A stretch of 64,000 bases of DNA from Gloeobacter morelensis MG652769 (GCF_021018745.1 NZ_CP063845.1:3162001-3226000); one strand, 5' to 3'; positions 1 to 9,179 are shown, counted from the first letter of the stretch. Made by a program: numbers and translations. The notes: generated by a model not told the origin, from the sequence alone.

Positions 1-526
1 ACAGCACATCGCCCACCTGCACGCGGCTGCCGTCGATAATTTGGCTTTTCTCGACAATCCCGACACAGAACCCGGCCACGTCGTACTCGCCCGCCGCGTA
101 AAATCCGGGCATCTCCGCCGTTTCACCGCCTAGCAGTGTGCAGCCCGCCTCCAGGCAGCCTGCTGCGATCCCTTCGACCACCCCGGCCAGTTGCGCCGGG
201 GAGAGTTTGCCCGTGGCCAGGTAATCAAGAAAAAACAGCGGCTCCGCCCCCTGGGCGAGCACGTCGTTGGCGCACATCGCCACGCAGTCGATGCCGATCG
301 TATCGTGGCGATCGAGGGCGAAGGCGAGTTTGAGCTTGGTACCCACCCCATCGGTACCCGCCACCAGCACCGGCTCGCGGTAGCCCGCGGGCAAGGCGAA
401 CAGCCCACCGAAGCCGCCCAGCCCACCCAGTTGCTCCGGCCTGCGGGTGCGCTCCACCGCCCCCCGGATGCGGGCCACAAATTCATACCCCGCCTCGACA
501 TCTACCCCCGCTGATTTGTAATCCAT
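1..526 (-). CDS. purM: Phosphoribosylformylglycinamidine cyclo-ligase, 3' part cut by window edge
   Basis: PurM (AIR synthetase) closes the imidazole ring in purine synthesis, turning formylglycinamidine ribonucleotide into aminoimidazole ribonucleotide with ATP, in the cytoplasm. Translating the minus strand from the ATG at 526 gives [20 protein letters not shown], then family hallmarks: a [12 protein letters not shown] segment, a [23 protein letters not shown] segment and the [11 protein letters not shown] motif followed by [13 protein letters not shown]. About 175 codons are visible; the C-terminal half lies outside the window. No frameshift is seen. The identification is secure from several ordered motifs; only the downstream end is unknown. 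Confidence 0.95.
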   Translation of the reverse strand, partial: MDYKSAGVDVEAGYEFVARIRGAVERTRRPEQLGGLGGFGGLFALPAGYREPVLVAGTDGVGTKLKLAFALDRHDTIGIDCVAMCANDVLAQGAEPLFFLDYLATGKLSPAQLAGVVEGIAAGCLEAGCTLLGGETAEMPGFYAAGEYDVAGFCVGIVEKSQIIDGSRVQVGDVL

Positions 527-571
527 GCGCTTTTTGGGCCTCTGTAGGTAACCCCCATTCTGAAGCAAGCT

Positions 572-1003
572 TCATTGCTGCGAATAGTTGCCCAGATATC
601 GCACAAACTCCAACATCGGATGGACCGCATTGCACAGCCGCAGATCGGCGGTCACAAACTCTGCTTCCATCTGTTCTGCCAGAGCCAGGTAAAGAGCGTC
701 GTACACTGTCCGCTGAAAAATACCAGCCAGTTGATAGGCTCTTGGCAACAAGTTCTGCACCTTCACCAGAGGCAGTTCAAGCGCCAGCAGATGGGAGACG
801 ATCTGTGCACCCTCTTCATAGGTCACCAATGCATTGCGTTGCTTCTTCCAGACGACATTGCCGACTTCAGTCAGCAGGAGTGTCGGTGCGATCAGTTCTA
901 CATTCGAGCTTTCCCAGGCCCGGCGAAGGGCCAGAGCCTGCCCGGTCAGAACCTCCGGGAAAAACCACTTCACCACAGTGCTGCTGTCGACGACCAGCCA
1001 CAT
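572..1003 (-). CDS. PIN-domain ribonuclease, VapC-type toxin
   Basis: This 143-residue protein is a PIN-domain nuclease of the VapC type, expected to cleave RNA with a metal-ion active site. The N-terminal acidic residue is D6 in VVDSSTVVKW, a second lies at E46 in LLTEVGNVVW, and a third acidic cluster sits in TVYDALYLALAEQ and FVTADLRL. Length and residue order are typical. Its ATG overlaps the stop of the upstream ribbon-helix-helix gene by one base (TGATG), so the two are translationally coupled, the usual antitoxin-first order. The RNA target cannot be read from the sequence. Confidence 0.85.
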   Translation of the reverse strand: MWLVVDSSTVVKWFFPEVLTGQALALRRAWESSNVELIAPTLLLTEVGNVVWKKQRNALVTYEEGAQIVSHLLALELPLVKVQNLLPRAYQLAGIFQRTVYDALYLALAEQMEAEFVTADLRLCNAVHPMLEFVRYLGNYSQQ

Positions 1004-1248
1004 CAGCGCTCTCGATCTTCAGCGATATCTTCAGTGGAATCAGGCAACAAGCCAATGCGGGCGACAATCGCTTCGCGCTGACGGTCAATTTGCTCCAGCA
1101 CACTGGCGGCCGGTCGACGATGCCGACGGGTGGCTTGCTCCAGCAACACCAGGATTTGCTGGTTGATCGAGCGGCGCTCGCGACCGGCCATCTGTTTGAT
1201 CTGCTCGTAGACATCGTCGGGTATGTCGCGCAGGCTGATATTGACCAT
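1003..1248 (-). CDS. Ribbon-helix-helix antitoxin, VapB-type
   Basis: This short protein starts VNISLRDIPDDVYEQIKQMA, a strand followed by helix as in Arc/CopG ribbon-helix-helix DNA-binding proteins that bind their own promoter and neutralise a partner toxin. The C-terminal half is charged and would wrap the PIN toxin. I chose the ATG at 1248 (MVNISL); another in-frame ATG lies three codons upstream at 1257. It overlaps the toxin start by one base. The function rests on fold pattern plus the toxin neighbour. Confidence 0.8.
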   Translation of the reverse strand: MVNISLRDIPDDVYEQIKQMAGRERRSINQQILVLLEQATRRHRRPAASVLEQIDRQREAIVARIGLLPDSTEDIAEDRER

Positions 1249-1283
1249 CGGGGCCAATCCAAAGGCATTTCACTGCAATAATA

Positions 1284-1445
1284 CTAGCAATACACCAAAA
1301 TGCTACCGCAGATCATCGAGGCGTCCAGGTGCAAGAAGTTAAGCGCGCCGGTCTTCGCCCCATGCTCGGCCAGCAGCAAGGCGCTTGCTCTCCCGATGCC
1401 CAAAGCTGCGCCGGTGATAAGCGCTACTTTCCCTGCCAGTTGCAT
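1284..1445 (-). pseudogene. Remnant of a short-chain dehydrogenase/reductase
   Basis: A 53-codon reading frame begins MQLAGKVALITGAALGIGRA and continues SALLLAEHGAKTGA. This is the N-terminal Rossmann segment of a short-chain dehydrogenase with the TGxxxGIG nucleotide-binding motif. After about residue 34 the similarity is lost and the frame stops at a TAG (1284-1286), where an intact family member would run to about 250 residues. No catalytic YxxxK region exists downstream. The gene was therefore truncated, with the VapBC-type pair lying beyond the break. Confidence 0.75.
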
Positions 1446-1623
1446 CGATCCTGCCGGTCGGTTTTCCCTCCACTATGTCAGGAAAACAACACACTGCGGT
1501 GAAGAGATCCTCGATACAAAGCGATCCCCTGTCGGCGAATTTGACAGAGCTTGAATTTGTGCAATGGATCAACCATTTTCCAGTAAAGTGTCACTCAACC
1601 CCTTACCTCGCAGTCGAAGGTCC

Positions 1624-2844
1624 ATGCCGCCATCGCATCCCCCGAAAAGGCAAGACGTTCTGAGCGTATTTTCAACTTTTTTAGATATTTCTCCCGAAGC
1701 CGCCGCTTTGTGGGTACCGGACCACCGGTTGCGCCGCAGTGCCCAAATACTGCTGGCCGGAGATGTGACGGGGCGCGCGGGTGCCGACGGCCGCGCGCGC
1801 GGTTTGCTTTCCCAGTGGCAGCGGCAGCCTTGTCCGGGACTGGCGCGCCTGCATCTGATCGCCTACCTGCAAGAATCGTGCTACTGGGCGGCCTGGAAAG
1901 TCTGCGAAAATCGACCGGCGGCGCGCTCCCAGCTGACGGATTTGTTTCAGGCGGGAATTGTCAAAGTCGATGTCATCCTCACCAAGTTCAACGTCGAACT
2001 GGGCTTTGGGCTCGACAGCTACGCATTCAACAGTTTCAAAAACACGATCCGTCACGAATTGAACCGGCGCGAGTTGAGTTCGGCCAACTGCAGCAGCGAC
2101 TGGTCACTTTTGCGCCACACGGGACGCGAGTCGCTCGGCACCGCCCTGCGCCACGCCAATCACCCGGATGCGGAAATCGAGCGTTACGTGCTGGCCTGGC
2201 TGAGTTACCAGCGCCTGTACGTTCCTGCCGATGCGTCGCGCACCCGCCGCCTGAGGGGCCCAGACGCCGCCACCTGGGACTTGATTGCCCAAGATTTTAA
2301 CCGCCAACGCCCGCTGCACCTGCCGCCAGCGAGCCCGACTGCCGAAGCGGCCGATATCGCCCGCTGGATGCGCCTGTGCGCCGAGGCGCTGCGCGCCTAC
2401 CGTCCGCGCTTTGTGTCCATCGACGCTCCCCGGGCGGATCTGGAGGGCACCGCCGAGCCGCTCGCCATTCCCACCGAATCGGCCTTCGACGCGGTGCAGC
2501 GCCAGGAGGAGCGCGAGTATGCAGAAGCGATCAACCAGGTGCTGTGCTGTGCCCTCGACGGGCTCGACCCTGCCAAGCGCCGCCTGCTCGACCTTTACCA
2601 TGGGGAAGAGTTGGGCCAGAAGCAAATTGCCCGGCAAATCGGCAAAGATCAAGGAACGGTGTCCAGACAACTCACGCGCTGCCGGGGGGAGTTGGTGGTC
2701 GCCCTTGCAAAATGGAGTCAGGAAAAATTGAATATTTCCCTCACCTGTGAGGTATTAAAAAGATTAGAAGCGGTGGTGGACGAGTGGTTGTGCGAGCACT
2801 ACGGTCAAACCCGCCGCTGGCAACAGGAGAGTGCCTCCGAATGA
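1624..2844 (+). CDS. Sigma-70-like regulatory protein with region-4-type helix-turn-helix
   Basis: The protein (about 406 residues) has a C-terminal helix-turn-helix like sigma region 4: a DPAKRRLLDLYHGEELGQ segment, then KQIARQIGKDQGTVSRQLTR. The N-terminal two thirds contain an aromatic, helical region (YLQESCYWAAWK, FGLDSYAFNSFKNTIRHEL) of a kind seen in a cyanobacterial sigma-like family usually next to DUF1822 genes. It probably acts in transcription, but promoter recognition is not shown. I prefer the ATG at 1624, preceded by GAAGG; an in-frame ATG at 1564 has no ribosome site. Its stop overlaps the DUF1822 start (ATGA), so the two form an operon. Confidence 0.7.
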   Translation: MPPSHPPKRQDVLSVFSTFLDISPEAAALWVPDHRLRRSAQILLAGDVTGRAGADGRARGLLSQWQRQPCPGLARLHLIAYLQESCYWAAWKVCENRPAARSQLTDLFQAGIVKVDVILTKFNVELGFGLDSYAFNSFKNTIRHELNRRELSSANCSSDWSLLRHTGRESLGTALRHANHPDAEIERYVLAWLSYQRLYVPADASRTRRLRGPDAATWDLIAQDFNRQRPLHLPPASPTAEAADIARWMRLCAEALRAYRPRFVSIDAPRADLEGTAEPLAIPTESAFDAVQRQEEREYAEAINQVLCCALDGLDPAKRRLLDLYHGEELGQKQIARQIGKDQGTVSRQLTRCRGELVVALAKWSQEKLNISLTCEVLKRLEAVVDEWLCEHYGQTRRWQQESASE

Positions 2845-4001
2845 CCCAAGAAAACAGCCCCCTGCTGTTCGACGATCCCACTGCCCTGTGTCTGGAAATT
2901 TCCGAAGCGGACCAGGAGCGGGCCTGGCGCGAGTGCGCCAATGTTACCCATCCGGTTTCCCACTGGCGGGCATTTCGCAATCGCCTGACCCTCGCGGTAC
3001 TGCTGCCCTGGATCCGCGAGGATATCGATCCCCACGCGGCGGTCTGGCCTGCGCCCACGGCCCTGTCAGCCTTCTGGGATCTAGTCGGCGGTACGGCCTT
3101 GACAGCGAACGGCAAGCGCTGGGTAATCTGTCTCGACGAGACCGACGGGACCGCCCCTGTGCACATCCCTCAGGAGTGGCTCGACATCCCTGCCTGGGCG
3201 GCCGACTATTATCTGCTGGTCCATCTCGACCTCGCAGGCCAGTTGCTGCGGGTATCGGGTTGGGCGACGCACCGACAGATCAAAACCCTAGGCCGCTTCG
3301 ACCCGCGCGATCGCACCTATTGCGTGGAAGAGTCACTTATTCAGACCGGGTTGGGCAGCCTCTGGGCGATCACGGCCGGAGGACTTCTTCTTGCAGAACC
3401 TACTCGCGCCGCTATGCCTGAGGTGCCAGGATTGACTGTATCCCAAGCCCGCGCACTCATCGAACGGCTGGGTAACCCTAAAATTTCCGAACCTCGCCTA
3501 GAAGTCCCCTTTGAGCAGTGGGCCGCCCTGATTTCCCACGACGGCTGGTGCCAGGGACTCTACGCCCACCGCCGGGGTCTGCCGCCCCAATGGTCGGTAC
3601 TGGAGTGGCTTAAAAACGGCGTATCAGAACTGGCCCGCGAAGCTGGTTGGTCGGCCGCAGCCACCGTGGGCGCCGAAGCTAGGAGTGCTGGATCTAATCT
3701 GGTGTTTTTCTCTCGCGTCCTCTCGATCGCGGACAAGACCTGCGAACTATGTATCGAGCAGATTACCCCTGGCGTCTGGCGCTTCCGCCTGCGCACTACA
3801 CTCTGGAACAGCCGCTTGCCGGCTGGCACGACGTTGCGGCTTTTGACTGAGAATCTGCAGAGCTTTGAAAATAACGAAGTACATGCACGTACAGCAGTTG
3901 AAGAAATAGCCATAGACTTGACACTCGAAGAAGGAGAAGGAATTGTCTGGGAAATTGAAACAGCTCCCAAACATTTCCAACGGGAGATCCTACAGTTTTA
4001 G
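2841..4001 (+). CDS. DUF1822 family protein
   Basis: This 386-residue protein starts MTQENSPLLFDDPTALCLEI and matches the cyanobacterial DUF1822 family: the conserved parts are the early ALCLEISEADQERAW segment, VHIPQEWLDIPAWAADYYL, a GWATH motif and the later ISHDGWCQGLYAHRRGLPPQW segment. No catalytic motif, signal peptide or membrane span is evident. The ATG overlaps the stop of the sigma-like gene (ATGA at 2841-2844), so the two are co-translated. Members of this family usually sit beside sigma-like and CHAT/caspase genes; here a broken caspase-family gene lies nearby on the other strand. The biochemical role is unknown. Confidence 0.8.
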   Translation: MTQENSPLLFDDPTALCLEISEADQERAWRECANVTHPVSHWRAFRNRLTLAVLLPWIREDIDPHAAVWPAPTALSAFWDLVGGTALTANGKRWVICLDETDGTAPVHIPQEWLDIPAWAADYYLLVHLDLAGQLLRVSGWATHRQIKTLGRFDPRDRTYCVEESLIQTGLGSLWAITAGGLLLAEPTRAAMPEVPGLTVSQARALIERLGNPKISEPRLEVPFEQWAALISHDGWCQGLYAHRRGLPPQWSVLEWLKNGVSELAREAGWSAAATVGAEARSAGSNLVFFSRVLSIADKTCELCIEQITPGVWRFRLRTTLWNSRLPAGTTLRLLTENLQSFENNEVHARTAVEEIAIDLTLEEGEGIVWEIETAPKHFQREILQF

Positions 4002-4189
4002 GGCTCTCTGCGCCGGCATCCTGGAAAGAAAACGCCTTGCTATACTTGGCAAAATCACTGCCCTCTGGGCCAAAAAATTGACATTCTCTCCTGGGCTGCA
4101 TAAAGTGCCTGCCGGCAGGTATTTAGTTACAGATCCTCCGGTCAACACCGTGCTGGATTGCAAACACTATTGTTTAAAGGAGAGTCGAA

Positions 4190-5110
4190 ATGACATGGTT
4201 TACGTTTAGTAATGCTGCCAATTCCGTTGGCTCTTTGCCCAAATGGAAAATCGCAAAAATATATACTCCAGACAATAAACAAGTCCCAGTCTTTAATACG
4301 GATGGCTTTGATGAAAACTTTCTTCCCAAGAGTGACTGCAAAGGTTCAAATGGAAATAGCGACTGCTACCCTGCTGAAATTCATCAATTAATTGAAATCG
4401 ATAAAACGGTTTGTTTTACTCGTCAGGGCTTTATGAAGTTGACAAGAACTCCGGAAGACCCATCTTTTAATATCAAGATTGGTCCGGGAGCAGTCGTGTG
4501 CTTTGGGCACCCCGCAGATTACCCAAATCCCACTTTAATCATTGCTAAAGAAACAAATACATCTGAGCCTTTGCGCTATCTTGTGGAGGAATCAGAAAAG
4601 TTTGATCTTTCAGAGATTAAACCTTACTTTGCGCAAGAAGTTCCAGTTGCTAATTTACTTGATTTTGTTGAAGATATAGTTCTTGAAAAATTAATTATGA
4701 CAGAAACTGAAAGATTGAGCAATAATTCAATATTAAAGGCTCCGTTCAATGTGCTTTACTCAGCTTTGAGGGCTGTACCTGCTGCTGCTGCTAAGCGTCC
4801 AGACTGCTCGGATATACACGGCAACAAGGTTTATGTAGAGGAGAGCTCCGCAATCGCACTCACTGGAAGCTCCGACCGACTTGATCGACTACCTCCACCC
4901 TTTGAGTGTTGGTCACTGATGAATTTTGCCTCCGTTGTAACCTATTTTAAAAAGAAACCTACTCCCTATGGAATTGCTGTGATCCCAGAAGGCTACGGTC
5001 AAACAGTTATGCCTAGGGGCCGTCTTCGGTACGGATGTCTTTCGTCTGGCATAAGGAAAATCGATGATAATGTGACAAAGAGGATTATGGAGTTTGATCG
5101 TCTGGATTAA
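4190..5110 (+). CDS. Unrecognised protein, AT-rich gene
   Basis: I do not recognise this 306-residue protein. It starts MTWFTFSNAANSVGSLPKWK behind a good ribosome site (AAAGGAGAGTCGAA then ATG). It has four spread cysteines in the first 90 residues (SDCKGSNGNSDCYP; KTVCF; AVVCF) and no signal peptide or membrane span. Codon use and base content are clearly more AT-rich than the neighbours, which points to later acquisition. Its last 26 bases overlap the 3' end of the disrupted WD40 gene on the other strand. It follows the DUF1822 gene by 188 bases on the same strand, but an operon is not established. Confidence 0.6.
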   Translation: MTWFTFSNAANSVGSLPKWKIAKIYTPDNKQVPVFNTDGFDENFLPKSDCKGSNGNSDCYPAEIHQLIEIDKTVCFTRQGFMKLTRTPEDPSFNIKIGPGAVVCFGHPADYPNPTLIIAKETNTSEPLRYLVEESEKFDLSEIKPYFAQEVPVANLLDFVEDIVLEKLIMTETERLSNNSILKAPFNVLYSALRAVPAAAAKRPDCSDIHGNKVYVEESSAIALTGSSDRLDRLPPPFECWSLMNFASVVTYFKKKPTPYGIAVIPEGYGQTVMPRGRLRYGCLSSGIRKIDDNVTKRIMEFDRLD

Positions 5111-6348
5111 TGCGATGAGTAGATACTGAGCAGAGATCTTGAATGAAGCTTTGAGCTGAAATATTGCTGCGAAGATAGCTTTGCAATTGCTTACAACTTT
5201 CATTCAATAGCCAGCTCGCCTCAGTCCGCCAGCCTTTCCACAGAAAGACACCACCATCCGCAGCGCCGGACAGAAGGATTTTGCTGTCCGGGCTGAAGCG
5301 GACGGCTCCGACACTATCTTTGTGTCCGTAAAGCACAGCCACAGATTCACCTACCGGACCCCAAAGTCGAACGGTTCCATCAGCGCCGGCGGAAGCAACA
5401 GTTTTGCCATCTGCACTGAAATCGATACTTGTGACGCGGTTACTGTGGGCATTAACAGTCTTGAGAAGCTGTCCTGCGATTGTCCAATAACGAAGTGTAC
5501 CGTCGCGGCTGGCGCTCACCAACATCTGATTGTCAGGACTGAAAGTAAGATCAGTGATCAGATCAGGGTGCCCACGCAAAGTGCGAAGCAATATACCCGT
5601 CCGGCTCCAGATGCGAATTGTCCTATCCACTCCACCGGCCGTTGCCAGAAATAGTCCTCCCGGGCTGAACCGCACCACAGCTAACTCAGCGTGGCCAGTA
5701 GAAATTTTTTTGAATAATTTACCTTTGTGGCCCCACAACCAAACCAAGCCGTCAGGTCCTCCAGCGGCAATGAGGTTTCCATTGGGGCTAAAGCTCAGGC
5801 TAGTAACAGCTGCCCCTTGCTTGTCGAATTGGCTTAAATAGGATCCGTGCCGAGTCCATAAACGTACAGCACGATCATTGCCTCCTGAGGCGATGATCGT
5901 GCCGTCGGGGCTGTAGGCCAGTGCAAAGATAGTTGCAGGAGGAATGACTCTATTCTCAAGTCTGCCCTGGCGATCCCATAGATCCAGAGTGCCGTCTCCC
6001 CCCGCCGTTGCAAACGCCTGACTATCAGGGCTAAAACCTACACAGCTCACCCATTGCCCATGGCCCCGGAAAGCGGTGAGGGGTGGACCATACAGTCTCC
6101 AAAGCAGCAGTGTCTTGTCGTCACTGGCGGAGGCTAGGATTCTACCATCCGCGCTAAAGTCCAAGCTGTTGACCCGGCCTGTATGCCCGTGCAGACTAGA
6201 GAGCAAAACTCCCTCCCGACTCCAGAGACGAACGGTCTTGTCGACACTACCGGAAGCGAGGATGGAGCCATCAGGACTAAAGCGCACACTTAGAAAAGGA
6301 GTGGTGTTGTCCGAAAGAGTGTGCAGTAGCTGCCCATGAATATTCCAT
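5085..6348 (-). pseudogene. 3' segment of the disrupted caspase-NTPase-WD40 gene (WD repeats 6-14)
   Basis: This is the C-terminal part of a large signalling gene that begins at 12620. It carries nine WD repeats, each ending in a block such as SVDKTVRLW, SDDKTLLLW, GNDRAVRLW or GADGTVRLW and each preceded by an FSPDG-type turn. The frame enters from the ISL3-type element at the TATTCCAT target copy (6341-6348) and reads ...WNIHGQLLHTLS... without a break to the stop at 5085. Alone it has no proper start codon with a ribosome site, apart from an internal GTG at 6287, so it is probably not expressed as a useful protein. Confidence 0.85.
6341..6348. repeat. Left target-site duplication of the ISL3-type element
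   Basis: TATTCCAT directly abuts the left inverted repeat and is identical to 7580-7587. Fusing the two copies restores the WD40 reading frame. Confidence 0.93.
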
Positions 6349-7579
6349 GGGTCTCCTGAAACGAGTGTGTAGAATGTGTGCAGCTATACATTCTGCCAAT
6401 GGGCCTCGAAATCACCGAACTCCTCGAACTACCGAACATCTACGTCGAATCCTACTCCAAGACCGACAAGGGGTGGCTGTTGCAGTTGCGCCCTCTCAGT
6501 GACGGCATGCGTTGCCCTGGTTGTGGACGGTTCATTGACCGTGTCCATCAAGCACCAAAAGTAATCATTCGCGACTTGGCTATTCTCAAACGACCCGTCC
6601 ATCTACAAATCCCCCGCCGTCAATTTCACTGTCCAGATTGCCAACGCTACGCCACCGAGCAATTGGAGTTTGTCGATTGGCGGCGGCGACATACTCGACG
6701 TTTTGAGCAGGATGTTTATGAACGGGTACAACACTCAAGCCTCGAACAGATTGCCCGCGAAGAAGGGATCAGCCCGGAGGAAGTGCGCGGCATATTTGAG
6801 CATGTGGCGGCACAGTCAAAAAAAAGACTGGGACGCAGTGGTACGCATAAGCATCGATGAGTTCGGCATGCGGCGAGGTCACGATTTCAAGACGGTCGTC
6901 AGCAATATTGAGACGGGCGAACTGCTGGAAGTGGTGGACAGCCATAAACAGAAGGAGATCATCGAAAACCTGTCAAGGCAAGCATCCTCGGTGCGTGAAG
7001 CGGTCGAGGAAGTGAGCATAGACATGTGGGGAGGATTTACGAAGGTTGTGCAGCAAGTGTTTCCGAATGCCGTGATTGTCTACGACCGATTTCACGTGAT
7101 GCGGATGGTTGTGTCCGAGGTCAAAAAGATTGCCCGTCAGTGTGGCATTGGCAAACGCAAGGAGCAGTGCTGTTTGCTGAAGAATGGCAAGGACTTGAGT
7201 GTCGAGGAGAGTGAGAAGTTGGAGGCCGCTCTGCAGCGGGACAAGCGTTTGCGTCAGGCCTACGAATACAAAGAAGAATTTCGGTTAATTTATGAAGAGA
7301 GTCAGACAGTGGAAGAAGGACAGCGGAACTTGGAAGCATGGCTGCTGAAAGTTCGCAAGGTCTATGGGAAGGTGGTGCAGACGATTAGTGAGCATTTCGA
7401 GGGGATCTGCAACTATTTTATCAGTCGTTCGAGTAGCGGTGTAATGGAGGGAATCAACAATCGAATCAAGTTGATTAAGCGTCAAGGTTACGGCTTTACA
7501 AACTTTGAGAACCTGCGTCTGCGTCTGCTGGCCTGCTTTACGGGAAAAGGCTCCCCTTCACACTGAAGTCAGGAGAGCC
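6349..7579 (+). mobile_element. ISL3-family insertion sequence, 1231 bp
   Basis: The element is bounded by imperfect inverted repeats. The left end reads GGGTCTCCTGAAACGAGTGTG, and the right end reads on the other strand GGCTCTCCTGACTTCAGTGTG. It is flanked by an 8-bp direct repeat, TATTCCAT, at 6341-6348 and 7580-7587, the duplication size expected for ISL3. It carries one transposase gene interrupted by a frameshift at an A8 run. It lies inside a WD40 gene, in the opposite direction to that gene. Confidence 0.93.
6399..7566 (+). pseudogene. ISL3-family transposase, two frames joined at an A8 run
   Basis: The first frame (6399-6860; GTG at 6378 is an alternative start) carries the N-terminal zinc ribbon, CPGC then CPDC, and a helix-turn-helix. 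The second frame (to 7566) carries the DDE core: D in ISIDEFGMRRGHDF, D in VIVYDRFHVMRM and E in SGVMEGINNRIKLIKRQGYG. The frames join at TC-AAAAAAAA-G near 6819-6826. With seven A residues the whole would be one protein of about 388 residues (SKKDWDAVVRISIDEF). Either the gene is inactivated by a one-base insertion, or slippage on the A8 run makes some full-length enzyme; the sequence cannot decide. Confidence 0.88.
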
Positions 7580-7587
7580 TATTCCAT
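7580..7587. repeat. Right target-site duplication of the ISL3-type element
   Basis: TATTCCAT, identical to the copy at 6341-6348, directly follows the right inverted repeat. Confidence 0.93.
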
Positions 7588-7886
7588 AAGCGCAAGGTTT
7601 TATCCTGGCCGGCGGAAGCAAGGCGTTGGCCATCCGGGCTGAAAGCGACGCTCCAAATGCCGTCTTTATGCTCTTTCAGGATACTTACCAGGTTACCTTG
7701 AACGCCCCACATGCGGACCGTTCCGTCCCAACTTGCGGATGCCAATATTTGGCCATCCGGGCTAAAATCGACGCTCATCACTTCATCTTGATGTCCCGTA
7801 AGTGTTCTGAGAATCTTTCCGTTACGATTCCATAGACGAACGGTTTTATCTTGAGAAGCAGAAGCGAGCAGTTTACTATCGGGACT

Positions 7887-7895
7887 GAAGCGTAG
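7887..7895. repeat. Left target-site duplication of the IS4-type element
   Basis: GAAGCGTAG abuts the inverted repeat that begins at 7896 and is identical to 9171-9179. Confidence 0.95.
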
Positions 7896-9170
7896 TTGAC
7901 GGGGTGACAGATAGCCTAAGAAGTGGACTGCAAGAGCATCACAGCCCGCTGACCCTCGCGATATCGTTGCCGCCATTTCTTACGCATGTCCATCAATTGC
8001 TCTACCAGTGACTGGCAGCTCGCCATCCCTTCGAGCCACACTTCACTGTGCAACCCGGCTGCAAACGTGCTGCGACGTCTAATACTTCTACCTCGCTCCG
8101 ACACCCGCGACACGTACTTTTCTACTCCTTGAGCCTTCAGGCGTTGTCCACGCAACACCGACACACTCATCGCCACGGCAAGCACCAATAACAGTCGCTT
8201 GAAGCGCCGTGGCTCCACCCGCAACTTCTCCAGATTGTAACCGCCGCTTTTGCAATCTCGAAACATCTCCTCGATGCCCCAGCGACAACGGTACCAGGCA
8301 ATAGCCTCTTGCGGTGTTGCCAGGTTAGTCAACAGCCACCACGGTTCGTGGTACGGCTTTCTACTGCCAGGTTGGAATCCGAGTTTACCAACGATGTTCA
8401 CCGGCCCGAATCGCTTCTTCTTGACCAGAGTCACCCCTTTGTACCAAAGAGTTTGTCCAGGTTCAAGATGGATATTCGCCAGGCATCGCCAGGGTGCTTC
8501 CTCGGAGTACCGCAACCACTCGCTTTGCTTCAACCGCAGACAGTAAGCGACGTTTTCCGCCTGGAGCCACCGGGCGAAATCGACAGAACCGAACTCGCGG
8601 TCCCCGAGGACCACAATCGATTTGGAGCAGAAAAATCGGAAAACAGGCCGAAGCACACTTCTGCGCTCAGCCAAACTGGAATTGCCGTCATGGTTCAGTA
8701 GCCTCCAGTAAATGGGGATGGCGCGTTTTTGCCAGATAAGAGCAACCATCAGCAGATTGTACTTGTACCAGTTGGTGCGGTCGATAGCAAGGATAAGGCG
8801 ATGAGGATTATCGGCAAAGCGTTGGATAATCAGGGCAAGCAAGGGCAGCCAGAGGTGCCAGATGTTGAGTTTGGGAAGCAGCAGAAAGCGTTGGATGGCT
8901 TTGCGCCTGCTGTCGGTCTTGATCGTCAGGGGAAGCGCCTCGGCCAGTCGTTGGATGCAGAGGTGCTGTTGACGTTGTAGAGTATGGACAAGCAGCTGAA
9001 GGAAGATGACCTGGTCGTAGGCAAGTCGCTCTTTGAGCAAGTGTTGGTAGAATAGAGGCAACATAATTTGGATATGGGGGTTTGCCCACAGTGGCAAGCC
9101 CTTCTTCTTTAGGTTACAGGCATCAAAGCAAGACGCTGCAGGCGTTCCAGCCTTTCTGTCACCCCGTCAA
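7896..9170 (-). mobile_element. IS4-family insertion sequence, 1275 bp
   Basis: Perfect 15-bp inverted repeats mark the ends: TTGACGGGGTGACAG at 7896-7910 and its complement at 9156-9170. A 9-bp direct repeat, GAAGCGTAG, flanks the element at 7887-7895 and 9171-9179. It holds one intact transposase in the same direction as the host WD40 gene. The perfect repeats and perfect target duplication suggest a fairly recent insertion. Confidence 0.95.
7916..9064 (-). CDS. IS4-family DDE transposase
   Basis: The transposase cuts and joins the ends of its insertion sequence. The family signature Y-x2-R-x3-E-x6-K is present as YRCRWGIEEMFRDCK. The first two acidic residues lie in LILAIDRTNWYK and IVVLGDREFGS. 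The frame is intact at about 382 residues from the ATG at 9064 (MLPLFYQHLLKERLAYDQ); a TTG start 11 codons earlier is possible. All DDE residues are present, so it may be active. Confidence 0.92.
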   Translation of the reverse strand: MLPLFYQHLLKERLAYDQVIFLQLLVHTLQRQQHLCIQRLAEALPLTIKTDSRRKAIQRFLLLPKLNIWHLWLPLLALIIQRFADNPHRLILAIDRTNWYKYNLLMVALIWQKRAIPIYWRLLNHDGNSSLAERRSVLRPVFRFFCSKSIVVLGDREFGSVDFARWLQAENVAYCLRLKQSEWLRYSEEAPWRCLANIHLEPGQTLWYKGVTLVKKKRFGPVNIVGKLGFQPGSRKPYHEPWWLLTNLATPQEAIAWYRCRWGIEEMFRDCKSGGYNLEKLRVEPRRFKRLLLVLAVAMSVSVLRGQRLKAQGVEKYVSRVSERGRSIRRRSTFAAGLHSEVWLEGMASCQSLVEQLMDMRKKWRQRYREGQRAVMLLQSTS

Positions 9171-9179
9171 GAAGCGTAG
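9171..9179. repeat. Right target-site duplication of the IS4-type element
   Basis: GAAGCGTAG, identical to 7887-7895, directly follows the right inverted repeat. Confidence 0.95.

Larger units (their letters stand above)
7580..7895 (-). pseudogene. Middle segment of the disrupted caspase-NTPase-WD40 gene (WD repeats 3-5)
   Basis: This stretch, trapped between the two insertion sequences, encodes three WD repeats in frame: SQDKTVRLWNRNGKIL, SWDGTVRMWGVQGNLV and GQDKTLRLWN. Each is separated by a GH/EH dipeptide and an FSPDG turn. The frame enters as LRFSPDSKLLASAS from the 9-bp target copy of the IS4-type element and leaves as LRLWN into the 8-bp target copy of the ISL3-type element. It has no start of its own except read-through from the IS4 element. 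Confidence 0.88.

Noticed and set aside
3943-4209. 88-codon plus-strand frame between DUF1822 and the orphan gene
   Set aside because: It overlaps the ends of both neighbours, has no ribosome site and no pattern of a protein domain.
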